A stretch of 6,729 nt of DNA, taken from the NCBI GenBank assembly GCA_927911475.1, contig CAKMPP010000032.1, positions 1-6,729 of the forward strand. The letters are read 5' to 3'. This document shows positions 1 to 6,624 of this stretch, piece after piece. Source of the stretch: an uncultured Solobacterium sp. (GTDB lineage: Bacteria > Bacillota_I > Bacilli_A > Erysipelotrichales > Erysipelotrichaceae). The position numbers and the translations under genes were made by a program. Positions within the stretch are counted from its first letter, which is position 1. Every line of letters begins with the position of its first letter. Under the pieces are notes generated by a model, which was not told the DNA's origin, searched no databases, and was given only the letters and a program-made list of their open reading frames with translations.

Positions 1-1850
1 TATAATGATGCCCATCTTTCTTCTAGATGCGCCAATTCATTATGAATATCATCGATATCTTGGTCTAAGTCATTCATCTTTTGATAATCTTGATAATATT
101 CTGGTTCAAAGCGAAGCTCACGCATTTCTTCTAGCTCTGCTTCCTTTTCTGTAATCAAGCGTTCTAGTTTCGCAATCTCACGACGACGTGCTTCTGGAGA
201 TAGCGCCCTCTTTACTTCCTTTTTATTAATAATTTCATCATTTGATGGTTTGACTTCTTTAACTTGTAATGGTTGTTGGTTCATGTATTCATCGTAAGTC
301 TGATTTACAAACTTGCAACCATCATTACTAAGAATTAATAAACCTGTTGCCATCTGCTGAATGAAGTAACGATCGTGTGAAACAAATAATATTGAACCTG
401 TAAATCCTTTTAAGGATAACTCCAGTGCTTCTTTACCTGGAATATCTAAGTGATTTGTAGGTTCATCCAGTATTAACATATTTGCGTGCTGTAATAATAG
501 TTTTACAAAGGAGAGTCTTACCTTTTCTCCACCCGATAAAACATCAACTGTTTTAAATACATCATCTGCAGAGAATAAGAATTGACCTAATACACTTCGA
601 ACAGTTGTTCGATCCAAATCCGGATACTCGTCCCACACTTCTTCTAGTACTGTTTTGCCAGAAGAAAATTGTGCAAGCTGCTGATCAAAGTATCCCTGCT
701 CAATTTGATGACCAAATAAGAAGCTACCAGATAAAGCAGGAACAATATTCATTAGTGTCTTTACAAACGTTGATTTACCAGTGCCATTTGGACCAATAAT
801 CGCAATTCTATCACCACGCCGCATCTTCATTGAAATTGTCGTAAGGACATGATCATATCCAATCGCAAGATTTTCAACTTCTAGCACTTTCTCACCACCC
901 TTTACACGGGGTGTAAACTTAGCATGGAATGTTTTATCATCCGTCTGATCAACTTCAATACGTTCCATACGATCCAAGTATTTCATTTTTGATTGCGCAA
1001 AAGCTGCTTTATTCTTTTTATAACGGAACTTTTCAATGAGTGCTTCCAAGCGTTGAATATCTTTCTGTTGTCTTGCGTATGCGGATTGTTGACGCTCAAT
1101 ATCATTTTCACGTTGGATGACATAGTTGGAATAATTACCCGGATAGCGCTTCATCTTCCCGTATTCCATATTATATACAACTTCAACTGTATGATCTAAA
1201 AACATACGGTCATGCGATACAATTACGACTGCCTTTGGATAATTCTTTACATACCCTTCTAGCCACTCAATCGCATCGATATCCAGATGGTTTGTAGGCT
1301 CATCTAACAATAAGATATCCGGCTTTGATAATAGCAGTTTTACAAATGCAATACGTGTTTTTTGTCCACCGGAGAATTCACCAATTTTCTTCTGAAGATC
1401 CTCAATCGGAAATCCAAAACGTGTAAAGACTGTTTTCATCTCCGATTCCCAATGATATCCATTCATCGATTCAAACTGTTCTTGAACCATTGCGTATTGC
1501 GCAAGAATCTTTTCACTCGCATCTATTTCCATTTGCTTTTCTAATTCATGCATTCTTGCTTGCATCGCAAATACGGGTTCATATATACGACGTAACTCCT
1601 CTTCAACCGTTCTTTCATCATGCGGTAATACCTTCTGTGACAAGTAGCCTATCACGGAATTATTTTGTTGTGAGATGGTACCTTTGTCAAATTGTTCTTC
1701 CCCACACATACAGCGCAAAAAGGTTGTCTTTCCACAACCATTTCTGCCAACAAGGGCGATCTTCTCTGTGCCTTTAATCTCAAAATTAACATCTTCAAAG
1801 ATTGTATCGACGCCATAATATTTTGAGGCTTTACTAACTTGATATAACAT
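1..1850 (-). CDS. ABC-F family ATPase, YdiF-like (3' end cut by window edge)
   Basis: This is a soluble ABC protein with two ATPase domains and no membrane segments. The ABC-F family binds the ribosomal E site and acts on translation, some members giving antibiotic resistance. Domain 1 shows Walker A GRNGCGKT (35-42), signature SGGQ (160-163), Walker B LLLDEP with D183/E184, and SHDR (H213). A charged linker (about 240-300), the family's P-site tRNA interaction motif, follows. Domain 2 has GPNGTGKS (353-360), SGGE (439-442), LILDEP with D462/E463, and SHDR (H492). A charged coiled-coil tail starts near residue 545. The ATG at 1850 has GGAGG five bases upstream. After 616 codons the remaining two bases read TA, so the next codon is Tyr or a stop and little should be missing. 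YdiF is the best guess, because B. subtilis ydiF also lies next to ydiE (tsaD) and near rex. The exact ABC-F subfamily and any resistance role cannot be told. Confidence 0.93.
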   Translation of the reverse strand, partial: MLYQVSKASKYYGVDTIFEDVNFEIKGTEKIALVGRNGCGKTTFLRCMCGEEQFDKGTISQQNNSVIGYLSQKVLPHDERTVEEELRRIYEPVFAMQARMHELEKQMEIDASEKILAQYAMVQEQFESMNGYHWESEMKTVFTRFGFPIEDLQKKIGEFSGGQKTRIAFVKLLLSKPDILLLDEPTNHLDIDAIEWLEGYVKNYPKAVVIVSHDRMFLDHTVEVVYNMEYGKMKRYPGNYSNYVIQRENDIERQQSAYARQQKDIQRLEALIEKFRYKKNKAAFAQSKMKYLDRMERIEVDQTDDKTFHAKFTPRVKGGEKVLEVENLAIGYDHVLTTISMKMRRGDRIAIIGPNGTGKSTFVKTLMNIVPALSGSFLFGHQIEQGYFDQQLAQFSSGKTVLEEVWDEYPDLDRTTVRSVLGQFLFSADDVFKTVDVLSGGEKVRLSFVKLLLQHANMLILDEPTNHLDIPGKEALELSLKGFTGSILFVSHDRYFIQQMATGLLILSNDGCKFVNQTYDEYMNQQPLQVKEVKPSNDEIINKKEVKRALSPEARRREIAKLERLITEKEAELEEMRELRFEPEYYQDYQKMNDLDQDIDDIHNELAHLEERWASL

Positions 1851-1858
1851 CGTTACCT

Positions 1859-1899
1859 CCATAAAAATGGAAGTGGCAGCCGTTTGCAGTACCACTCCC
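1859..1899 (-). terminator. Hairpin with short T tract between asnS and the ABC-F gene
   Basis: After the asnS stop, the minus strand forms an 8-bp stem (GGGAGTGG, 1899-1892, with CCACTTCC, 1876-1869) containing one G-U pair. The apical part adds a 3-bp GCA/TGC stem. ATTTTTAT follows at 1868-1861. This looks like a modest intrinsic terminator for asnS, but only five consecutive T make it weak. The ABC-F ribosome binding site GGAGG (1860-1856) follows immediately and I see no room for a separate promoter, so read-through into the ABC-F gene is likely. A second small hairpin, CCAT-TTTT-ATGG (1870-1859), takes in the first two G of that binding site. Confidence 0.5.
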
Positions 1900-1914
1900 A
1901 TATTGTCATTTCTT

Positions 1915-3303
1915 TTAGAAGTTTAAGTTTCGTGGTGTTCTTGCGAAAGGAATAACGTCACGAATATTTTCCATACCTGTAATATACATTACTAAGCGTT
2001 CAAACCCTAAACCAAAACCTGCGTGTTGGCAACCACCATATCTACGTAAGTCGAGATACCATTGGTAACCTTCTGTACTCATACCAAGAGTTTCCATCTT
2101 CTTTTCGAGAATATCAAGTCTTTCTTCACGTTGGCTTCCTCCAACAAGTTCACCAACACCTGGCACCAATAAGTCACATGCGGCTACTGTCTTACCATCA
2201 TCATTACGACGCATGTAGAATGCTTTAATTTCTTCTGGGTAGTCAATTAAGAATGTAGGACCCTTAACAACCTTTTCTGTAATGTAACGTTCATGTTCTG
2301 TATTTAAATCCATACCCCAGTGAATGTTGTTGTTTTCAAACTTCACATCCGCATTCTTTAAGATTTCAATTGCTTCTGTGTATGGTAAACGCTTGAAAGT
2401 TGAAGTTCTTACATGCTCAAGACGTTCTAATAGAGATGTATCAATTCTTTCATTGAAGAATGCAAGCTCTTCTGGACACATTTCCATAACGTAGTTAATG
2501 CAGTACTTCAACATATCTTCAATAACATCCATACTATAATCTAAATCCGCAAATGCCATTTCTGGTTCAATCATCCAGAACTCAGCTGCGTGTGTTGTTG
2601 TATTAGAATTTTCAGCACGGAAAGTTGGGCCAAATGTATAGATATCTCTAAATGCCATCGCATATGCTTCGGCTTGTAGCTGGCCAGATACAGTGAGTGA
2701 CGCATGCTTTCCAAAGAAGTCTTCTTCATAGTTTCCATCTTCGCGTGTTGTAACTGTAAATGTTTCGCCTGCACCTTCCGCATCAGCACCTGTAATAATT
2801 GGTGTATGAACATATACAAATCCTTGATCTTGGAAGAATTGGTGAATTGCCATCGCTAGTACTGAACGTACTCTAAACACAGCAGAGAACGTATTTGTAC
2901 GAGGTCTTAAATGACCAATTTCACGTAGATATTCAAATGTATGTCTCTTCTTCTGCAAAGGATATGTACTATCACATTCCCCTTCCAAATTGATTTCAGT
3001 TGCCTGAATTTCAAATGGCTGAGAAGCTTCTGGTGTTAATACAAATTTACCAACAACAGAAATTGCTGTACCTGTTAAGTACTTGGCGACTTCAGCGTAA
3101 TTGGAAAGAGTATCAGAAGAATACACAATCTGTGCATTCTTAAAGAATGTTCCATCATTTAGGGCAATAAAAGATACATTTTTACCAGCACGGTTTGTAC
3201 GAACCCATCCCTGTAGTTGGACAAAATCCAACTGGTCTAGTTCTAGTGTTGTTCCATCTTTCGCCAACTGATATAGTTCGCGGATACTCATTTCTGTAGG
3301 CAT
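1915..3303 (-). CDS. asnS: Asparaginyl-tRNA synthetase (AsnRS, class IIb)
   Basis: This cytoplasmic enzyme attaches asparagine to tRNA-Asn using ATP. At 462 residues it is close to the E. coli enzyme. An N-terminal OB-fold anticodon-binding domain (about 27-105, including [16 protein letters not shown]) precedes the class II catalytic core. Motif 2 is [16 protein letters not shown] (228-243), followed by IEPE (245-248). The [10 protein letters not shown] segment lies at 384-393 and motif 3 is GFGLGFERL (429-437). The C terminus, [16 protein letters not shown], is the AsnRS hallmark with small changes from the usual PFPRTPGN form. The ATG at 3303 has GGAG 11 bases upstream, which is long but usable. 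Met5 would sit 23 bases from the same site, so Met1 is preferred. The gene starts 30 bases after the rex stop with no terminator between them, so it is probably cotranscribed with rex. No T-box leader, common for Bacillota synthetase genes, could fit. Identification is secure. Confidence 0.98.
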   Translation of the reverse strand: MPTEMSIRELYQLAKDGTTLELDQLDFVQLQGWVRTNRAGKNVSFIALNDGTFFKNAQIVYSSDTLSNYAEVAKYLTGTAISVVGKFVLTPEASQPFEIQATEINLEGECDSTYPLQKKRHTFEYLREIGHLRPRTNTFSAVFRVRSVLAMAIHQFFQDQGFVYVHTPIITGADAEGAGETFTVTTREDGNYEEDFFGKHASLTVSGQLQAEAYAMAFRDIYTFGPTFRAENSNTTTHAAEFWMIEPEMAFADLDYSMDVIEDMLKYCINYVMEMCPEELAFFNERIDTSLLERLEHVRTSTFKRLPYTEAIEILKNADVKFENNNIHWGMDLNTEHERYITEKVVKGPTFLIDYPEEIKAFYMRRNDDGKTVAACDLLVPGVGELVGGSQREERLDILEKKMETLGMSTEGYQWYLDLRRYGGCQHAGFGLGFERLVMYITGMENIRDVIPFARTPRNLNF

Positions 3304-3333
3304 ACTTATTCAATCTCCATTCTTATTTCTACA

Positions 3334-3954
3334 TTAGTTATTCATTGCGTTGGTTTCAAATACCAATTCCTGAATGCTCGATACGACATCCACATGTCGT
3401 ACATATACTCCTGATGGAACTGAGAAATGTTCCATCGCAAAACTTACAAATCCTTGAATACCATGTGCTACCAATAAATCTACTGTCTTCTGTACATCTT
3501 GTGAGATACACAAAATAGCGATGCGGCAGCCTTCTGGCATCTTTTCAGCAATCTCATCCATACCATATACAGGTACTGATGATTTCTTTACATTTTCTGG
3601 GTGTAAATCAAATGCACAAACAATTTCACCGACAATATGGTTCCAATGGTTGTAGTTTAATAACGCTTTTCCAAGGTTACCAGCACCGACAAGAATAATC
3701 TTCTCATCAAAATTTACGCCGAGCTGATTAGAGAAAATACTAATTAAATCTTCAACGTTATAACCATAACCCTGTTTACCAAGGTTTCCTAAAAAACTAA
3801 AGTCACGACGGATTGTTGTTGACTCGATAGATACATAGTCAGCAAGCTCCCTGGACATAATTCTGTTTATCCCATCCGCATGTAGTTTACGTAATGCTTT
3901 TAAATAGACAGGATATCGTTGTAATGTTGCCTTTGGCACTTTCTTTTCGCTCAT
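3334..3954 (-). CDS. rex: Redox-sensing transcriptional repressor Rex
   Basis: Rex is a homodimeric repressor that senses the NADH/NAD+ ratio: NADH binding releases it from DNA, derepressing fermentation and anaerobic respiration genes. An N-terminal winged helix (about 1-65, with SRELADYVSIESTTIRRDFS and GNLGKQGYGY) precedes a Rossmann domain with GAGNLG (90-95) and an acidic residue, D116 in FDLHPE, placed to bind the NAD ribose. The swapped C-terminal helix ends in SSIQELVFE. From this start it has 206 residues, normal for the family. The frame also opens with GTG at 3963 (three extra residues). The ATG at 3954 is preferred because GGTGAT (3964-3959), complementary to the 16S rRNA 3' end, lies four bases upstream. 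One deviation is SFAMEHFSVP (171-180), where relatives usually have NFAP or NFTP before the VP. It lies between tsaD and asnS on the same strand. Confidence 0.96.
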   Translation of the reverse strand: MSEKKVPKATLQRYPVYLKALRKLHADGINRIMSRELADYVSIESTTIRRDFSFLGNLGKQGYGYNVEDLISIFSNQLGVNFDEKIILVGAGNLGKALLNYNHWNHIVGEIVCAFDLHPENVKKSSVPVYGMDEIAEKMPEGCRIAILCISQDVQKTVDLLVAHGIQGFVSFAMEHFSVPSGVYVRHVDVVSSIQELVFETNAMNN

Positions 3955-3958
3955 ATTT

Positions 3959-3964
3959 ATCACC
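3959..3964 (-). promoter_or_regulatory. rex ribosome binding site GGTGAT (decides the start)
   Basis: GGTGAT matches the 16S anti-Shine-Dalgarno complement in its downstream part (GGAGGTGATC). It sits four bases before the ATG at 3954. It overlaps the competing GTG codon at 3963-3961, so choosing the ATG makes the GTG part of the ribosome binding site rather than a start codon. Confidence 0.55.
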
Positions 3965-3984
3965 GTTCTCTATTTTAACATCAT

Positions 3985-4002
3985 TTGTGAAAAAAATTGC
4001 TA
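3985..4002. promoter_or_regulatory. Possible Rex operator upstream of rex
   Basis: The plus strand reads TTGTGAAAAAAATTGCTA. The left half, TTGTGA, is a perfect half-site of the Rex consensus known from Bacillota (TTGTGA, AT-rich centre, TCACAA). The right half matches at only three of six positions. The site lies just upstream of rex, between the tsaD stop and a TAAAAT -10-like hexamer (minus strand, 3978-3973). That would suit autoregulation, but no convincing -35 accompanies the hexamer, and an AT-rich gap can give such a half-site by chance. Confidence 0.3.
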
Positions 4003-4008
4003 AAATTT

Positions 4009-5019
4009 TTATTCTTCACCCGGCATCATGAGTCCTGGATCTGCTGCTGCAGAGAGGTCTCCAAACAGTCCATGTTGATATGCTACATAACCTACTGCAC
4101 CAATCATGGCCGCATTATCTGTACAACAATACATAGGTGGAATGACTAACTGTACATCTGGATATGCTTGCATCTTCTCAGTGATTAACTGTCTTAATCT
4201 TGAGTTTGCTGCTACACCACCTGCTAGTACTAGCATCTTTGGTTTTAAGTCTTCTACAGCCTGTAGGGTCTTTCCTGTTAGTTGCTCTAACGCTGTTTCC
4301 TGGAAGGCATACGCAACATCTTCCTTAATAATTTCATTGCCCGCTTTTTCTTCACGTTGAATTAACTGTAATACAGCAGTCTTCAATCCAGAAAAACTAA
4401 AGTCATATATACCATCTGTCTTTGGAGAAGGAAGTTTGTAATGTTCCTTGCCTTCTTTTGCCATACGGTCAATCACTGGTCCACCAGGATAACCTGTACC
4501 TAAAACGCGTGATACTTTATCATACGCTTCGCCAATCGCATCGTCCTGTGTTGTACCGATAACCTTATAATCCCAATCATTCTCCATATAAACAAGCTGA
4601 GAGTGACCACCAGAAATAACTAGTGCAAGTAATGGGAATTTCATATCTGCTACAAAGTTATTTGCCCAGATATGGCCTGTCATATGATTAATTGGTATTA
4701 ATGGCTTATGGAATGTCCAAGCAATTGTCTTTGCTGCTTGTACACCAACATGTAAAGAACCAATCAAACCAGGTCCTTGTGTATACGCAATCGCATCAAT
4801 ATCATCCATTGTTAGATTCGCTTTTTTTAGCGCTTCATCAATAACTGTCGAAATATTTTCAACATGGATACGGCTAGCGACTTCCGGTACGACGCCACCA
4901 TATTGTGTATGAACATTAATCTGTGATGATACAATATTTGATAGAATTTCTTTTCCATCTTTAATAATTGCACACGCTGTTTCATCACAGCTTGATTCTA
5001 AAGCTAAAATCAATGTCAT
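4009..5019 (-). CDS. tsaD: tRNA threonylcarbamoyladenosine synthase subunit TsaD
   Basis: This is the catalytic subunit of bacterial t6A synthesis. It transfers the threonylcarbamoyl group from threonylcarbamoyl-AMP to N6 of A37 in tRNAs reading ANN codons, in a complex with TsaB and TsaE. The ASKHA fold is evident: ESSCDET near the N terminus (8-14), QGPGLIGSLHVG (81-92), the metal-binding HMTGH (H112, H116), SGGHSQLV (136-143), GGVAAN (267-272) and CTDNAAM (299-305), with D301 as the third metal ligand. At 336 residues it is full length. The ATG at 5019 directly follows the rimI TAA with no spacer. An AGGAGG site at 5032-5027, inside the rimI 3' end, lies seven bases upstream. It was formerly named gcp or ydiE and annotated as a glycoprotease, a function not supported for this family. 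Confidence 0.98.
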   Translation of the reverse strand: MTLILALESSCDETACAIIKDGKEILSNIVSSQINVHTQYGGVVPEVASRIHVENISTVIDEALKKANLTMDDIDAIAYTQGPGLIGSLHVGVQAAKTIAWTFHKPLIPINHMTGHIWANNFVADMKFPLLALVISGGHSQLVYMENDWDYKVIGTTQDDAIGEAYDKVSRVLGTGYPGGPVIDRMAKEGKEHYKLPSPKTDGIYDFSFSGLKTAVLQLIQREEKAGNEIIKEDVAYAFQETALEQLTGKTLQAVEDLKPKMLVLAGGVAANSRLRQLITEKMQAYPDVQLVIPPMYCCTDNAAMIGAVGYVAYQHGLFGDLSAAADPGLMMPGEE

Positions 5020-5463
5020 TTATAAACCTCCTAAGGGCTTAATCATAAGATATGCATTCTCGCCATCCTCATAATAATTCTTGCGAGTATTCACCGTTAT
5101 AAACCCATTTTTTTCATAGAATTTGATTGCACATTCATTTGAAACACGTACTTCCAATGTCATATTCTCACACTCTTCTTCGATTGCTTTCTGAAGAGCT
5201 TCATTCAATAGCTGTTGTCCAACACCTTGTTTTCGATTTGTAGGACATACTGCAATATTGGCAAGCTGTGCTTGTTCATAAGTAATCCACCAGTCAATAT
5301 ATCCAATAATCGTTTGATTCTCTTCAAATACCAATAAGTTTGAGAAAGGATTTTCCAAAAGTTCATAGCGAAACTGTTCGATATTCCACCCACCTTTTGG
5401 AAAACAAATATTTTCAAGATCTACAACTTGCGTTAGATCTGTTTCTACCATCTTTCGAATCAT
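5020..5463 (-). CDS. rimI: Ribosomal-protein-alanine N-acetyltransferase RimI (GNAT family)
   Basis: This cytoplasmic GNAT enzyme transfers acetyl from acetyl-CoA to protein N termini. In E. coli the substrate is ribosomal protein bS18; substrates in Bacillota are less certain. The acetyl-CoA loop is RKQGVG (77-82), after ANIAVCPTN (68-76). The LEVRVSNECAIKFYEKNGF segment (103-121) is typical of RimI and includes E104 and Y116, which align with the enzyme's proposed general base and acid. The tail RKNYYEDGENAYLM (127-140) is also characteristic. At 147 residues it is the expected length. The ATG at 5463 overlaps the tsaB stop by one base (TAATG), and I see no Shine-Dalgarno sequence in the 25 bases upstream. 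Translation therefore probably depends on ribosomes finishing tsaB. Placement between tsaB and tsaD is the common Bacillota arrangement. Confidence 0.94.
   Translation of the reverse strand: MIRKMVETDLTQVVDLENICFPKGGWNIEQFRYELLENPFSNLLVFEENQTIIGYIDWWITYEQAQLANIAVCPTNRKQGVGQQLLNEALQKAIEEECENMTLEVRVSNECAIKFYEKNGFITVNTRKNYYEDGENAYLMIKPLGGL
5027..5032 (-). promoter_or_regulatory. tsaD ribosome binding site inside the rimI 3' end
   Basis: AGGAGG, seven bases before the tsaD ATG, is embedded in the rimI codons for Leu-Gly-Gly (144-146 of RimI). The last residues of RimI are therefore partly dictated by the need for a strong tsaD initiation signal. Confidence 0.85.
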
Positions 5464-6059
5464 TACTTATTTATGTTATATGCATCAGATGACTTTAAAT
5501 ATTCTGGTACAACCAAATGCACATTCTCTGCTTTCTGCCACTCATTTTTTAACAACAAGAAGTTCTTTGCCATGTTTGGGTAATACGTTTCTTTCCCAAA
5601 TAATTGACCATCACCAACGAGCTTTTCATCACGTACCACATTTTCAAGATCATTGATATATTCAACTCTTTCTTCTTCAACAGCCTTGCCATTTTTATAG
5701 GCACAAGTATATACACGTTTACCACGTGCATCCAATACTACACGGCAATCTTCCATTCCCGCATACAACAACATCGTAGGAAGAGTATACAGTGGCTTAT
5801 GAGTCATGGAACAGAATACCTTCGCAATCGTCATTGCGATACGAACACCAGTATAACTACCTGGTCCCTTAGTAATTACAATTTGATCAATATCATCACT
5901 CTTTAACGATAACTTCGATAACATCTCTTCAAGCTTAGGAAAAATTTCTTCAGATTGATGTTTCCAGCATTCTTCCTGTACTTCACCAATGATTTCATCA
6001 TCACGAATTAATGCAAGTGATAAATAGATATGACTTGTATCCATACATAAAGTAATCAT
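5463..6059 (-). CDS. tsaB: tRNA threonylcarbamoyladenosine biosynthesis protein TsaB
   Basis: This is the inactive paralogue of TsaD and the scaffold of the TsaB-TsaD-TsaE complex for t6A37 synthesis. The N-terminal ASKHA lobe is clear: MDTSHIYLSLAL (6-17), then KGPGSYTGVR (64-73), the family's most conserved stretch, and VVLDARGKRVYT (107-118). The C terminus PEYLKSSDAYN (185-195) matches the usual ending. The TsaD metal-binding HxxxH motif is absent, as expected for TsaB. At 198 residues it is about 30 shorter than the E. coli and B. subtilis proteins. The shortfall falls in the C-terminal lobe, while both ends look intact, so it appears compact rather than truncated. The ATG at 6059 has GGAGG (6071-6067) seven bases upstream, inside the tsaE 3' end. 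It overlaps the tsaE TGA by four bases (ATGA). Confidence 0.95.
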   Translation of the reverse strand: MITLCMDTSHIYLSLALIRDDEIIGEVQEECWKHQSEEIFPKLEEMLSKLSLKSDDIDQIVITKGPGSYTGVRIAMTIAKVFCSMTHKPLYTLPTMLLYAGMEDCRVVLDARGKRVYTCAYKNGKAVEEERVEYINDLENVVRDEKLVGDGQLFGKETYYPNMAKNFLLLKNEWQKAENVHLVVPEYLKSSDAYNINK

Positions 6060-6508
6060 GCTAGAACCTCCAATAAGTCTTCATACTGCTTTCCAATCGC
6101 ATGGAAAGTAAATTCACGATCTCCATTTTCTAATAGTTGAATCGATATCTTTAAATGTTCCTCAGGAACTAAATCAGGACTAAATTGTGACCATTCAATA
6201 ACAGTTAATCCTTCATCATTTAAATATTCATCAAAGCCTAAATCTTGATGTATACCTTCCAAACGATATGCATCAATATGATTTAACAAGAGTTTACCAT
6301 GATAAATCTTTTGAATCGTAAATGTTGGACTTGTAACACTACGACTAATACCCAATCCCTTGGCGATACCTTGTGTTAAACAAGTCTTACCAGCACCCAA
6401 GTCACCATCTAATAAGATGACCATACCATCTTCACTATGCTTACCTATCTTAGCGCCAAGCTCTCTTGTTTCATCAGCTGATTTTGTAATTAATCTCAAT
6501 TCATTCAT
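6056..6508 (-). CDS. tsaE: tRNA threonylcarbamoyladenosine biosynthesis ATPase TsaE
   Basis: This small P-loop ATPase binds the TsaB-TsaD dimer and hydrolyses ATP to reset the complex between rounds of t6A synthesis. Walker A is GDLGAGKT (35-42). SPTFTI (60-65), the conserved HIDAYRL (77-83) with D79, and VIEWSQ (103-108) follow, all diagnostic of the family (formerly YjeE/YdiB). At 150 residues it is the usual length. The ATG at 6508 has GAGG (6520-6517) eight bases upstream, part of a longer GGTGAGG. It is the first gene after the rRNA terminator and therefore probably the first gene of the operon. Its stop overlaps the tsaB start as ATGA. Confidence 0.97.
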   Translation of the reverse strand: MNELRLITKSADETRELGAKIGKHSEDGMVILLDGDLGAGKTCLTQGIAKGLGISRSVTSPTFTIQKIYHGKLLLNHIDAYRLEGIHQDLGFDEYLNDEGLTVIEWSQFSPDLVPEEHLKISIQLLENGDREFTFHAIGKQYEDLLEVLA

Positions 6509-6528
6509 ATAGAAAACCTCACCAAATC

Positions 6529-6572
6529 ATTATAATACGATTTATGAAAAGCGCTATAAGTCAGCACTAACT
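6529..6572 (-). promoter_or_regulatory. Probable promoter region of the tsaE operon
   Basis: A perfect -10 hexamer TATAAT lies on the minus strand at 6534-6529, 20 bases before the tsaE start codon and after the rRNA terminator. No good -35 is present: the hexamer 17 bases upstream reads ATAGCG, and the better CTGACT is 24 bases away. An imperfect inverted repeat, AGTTAG-TG-CTGACT (6572-6559, five of six pairs), lies just upstream and could be a protein site or chance. Position supports a promoter; the missing -35 leaves it uncertain. Confidence 0.45.
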
Positions 6573-6587
6573 TTACATAAAAAGTAT

Positions 6588-6621
6588 AAAAAAAGGGAGA
6601 GCGATGGAAAACCATGCTCTC
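6588..6621 (-). terminator. Intrinsic terminator after the 5S rRNA gene
   Basis: On the minus strand, GAGAGC-ATGG (6621-6612) pairs with CCAT-C-GCTCTC (6607-6597) around a TTTT loop, giving a 10-bp stem with one bulged C. CC and seven T (6594-6588) follow. This is a strong rho-independent terminator a few bases after the 5S 3' end. It separates the rRNA operon from the tsaE cluster. Confidence 0.93.
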
Positions 6622-6624
6622 GAT

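Noticed and set aside
605..1777. Four plus-strand open frames of 60-95 codons (605-799, 993-1199, 1362-1544, 1490-1777)
   Set aside because: All lie antisense to the ABC-F gene, whose motifs are intact in the other strand, and none has a recognisable domain.
2571..2819. 82-codon minus-strand frame inside asnS
   Set aside because: It is an out-of-frame shadow of the AsnRS catalytic domain.
3304..3333. Possible T-box leader before asnS
   Set aside because: Only 30 bases separate rex and asnS, far too few for a T-box, and no terminator or specifier structure is visible.
3955..3963. GTG at 3963 as the rex start
   Set aside because: It overlaps the GGTGAT ribosome binding site of the in-frame ATG at 3954, and it has only a weak AGAG upstream; it remains possible but less likely.
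4106..5906. Open frames antisense or out of frame to tsaD, rimI and tsaB (4106-4360, 5205-5417, 5549-5731, 5604-5906)
   Set aside because: Each overlaps a well-identified t6A operon gene and shows no independent motif or ribosome binding site worth reporting.
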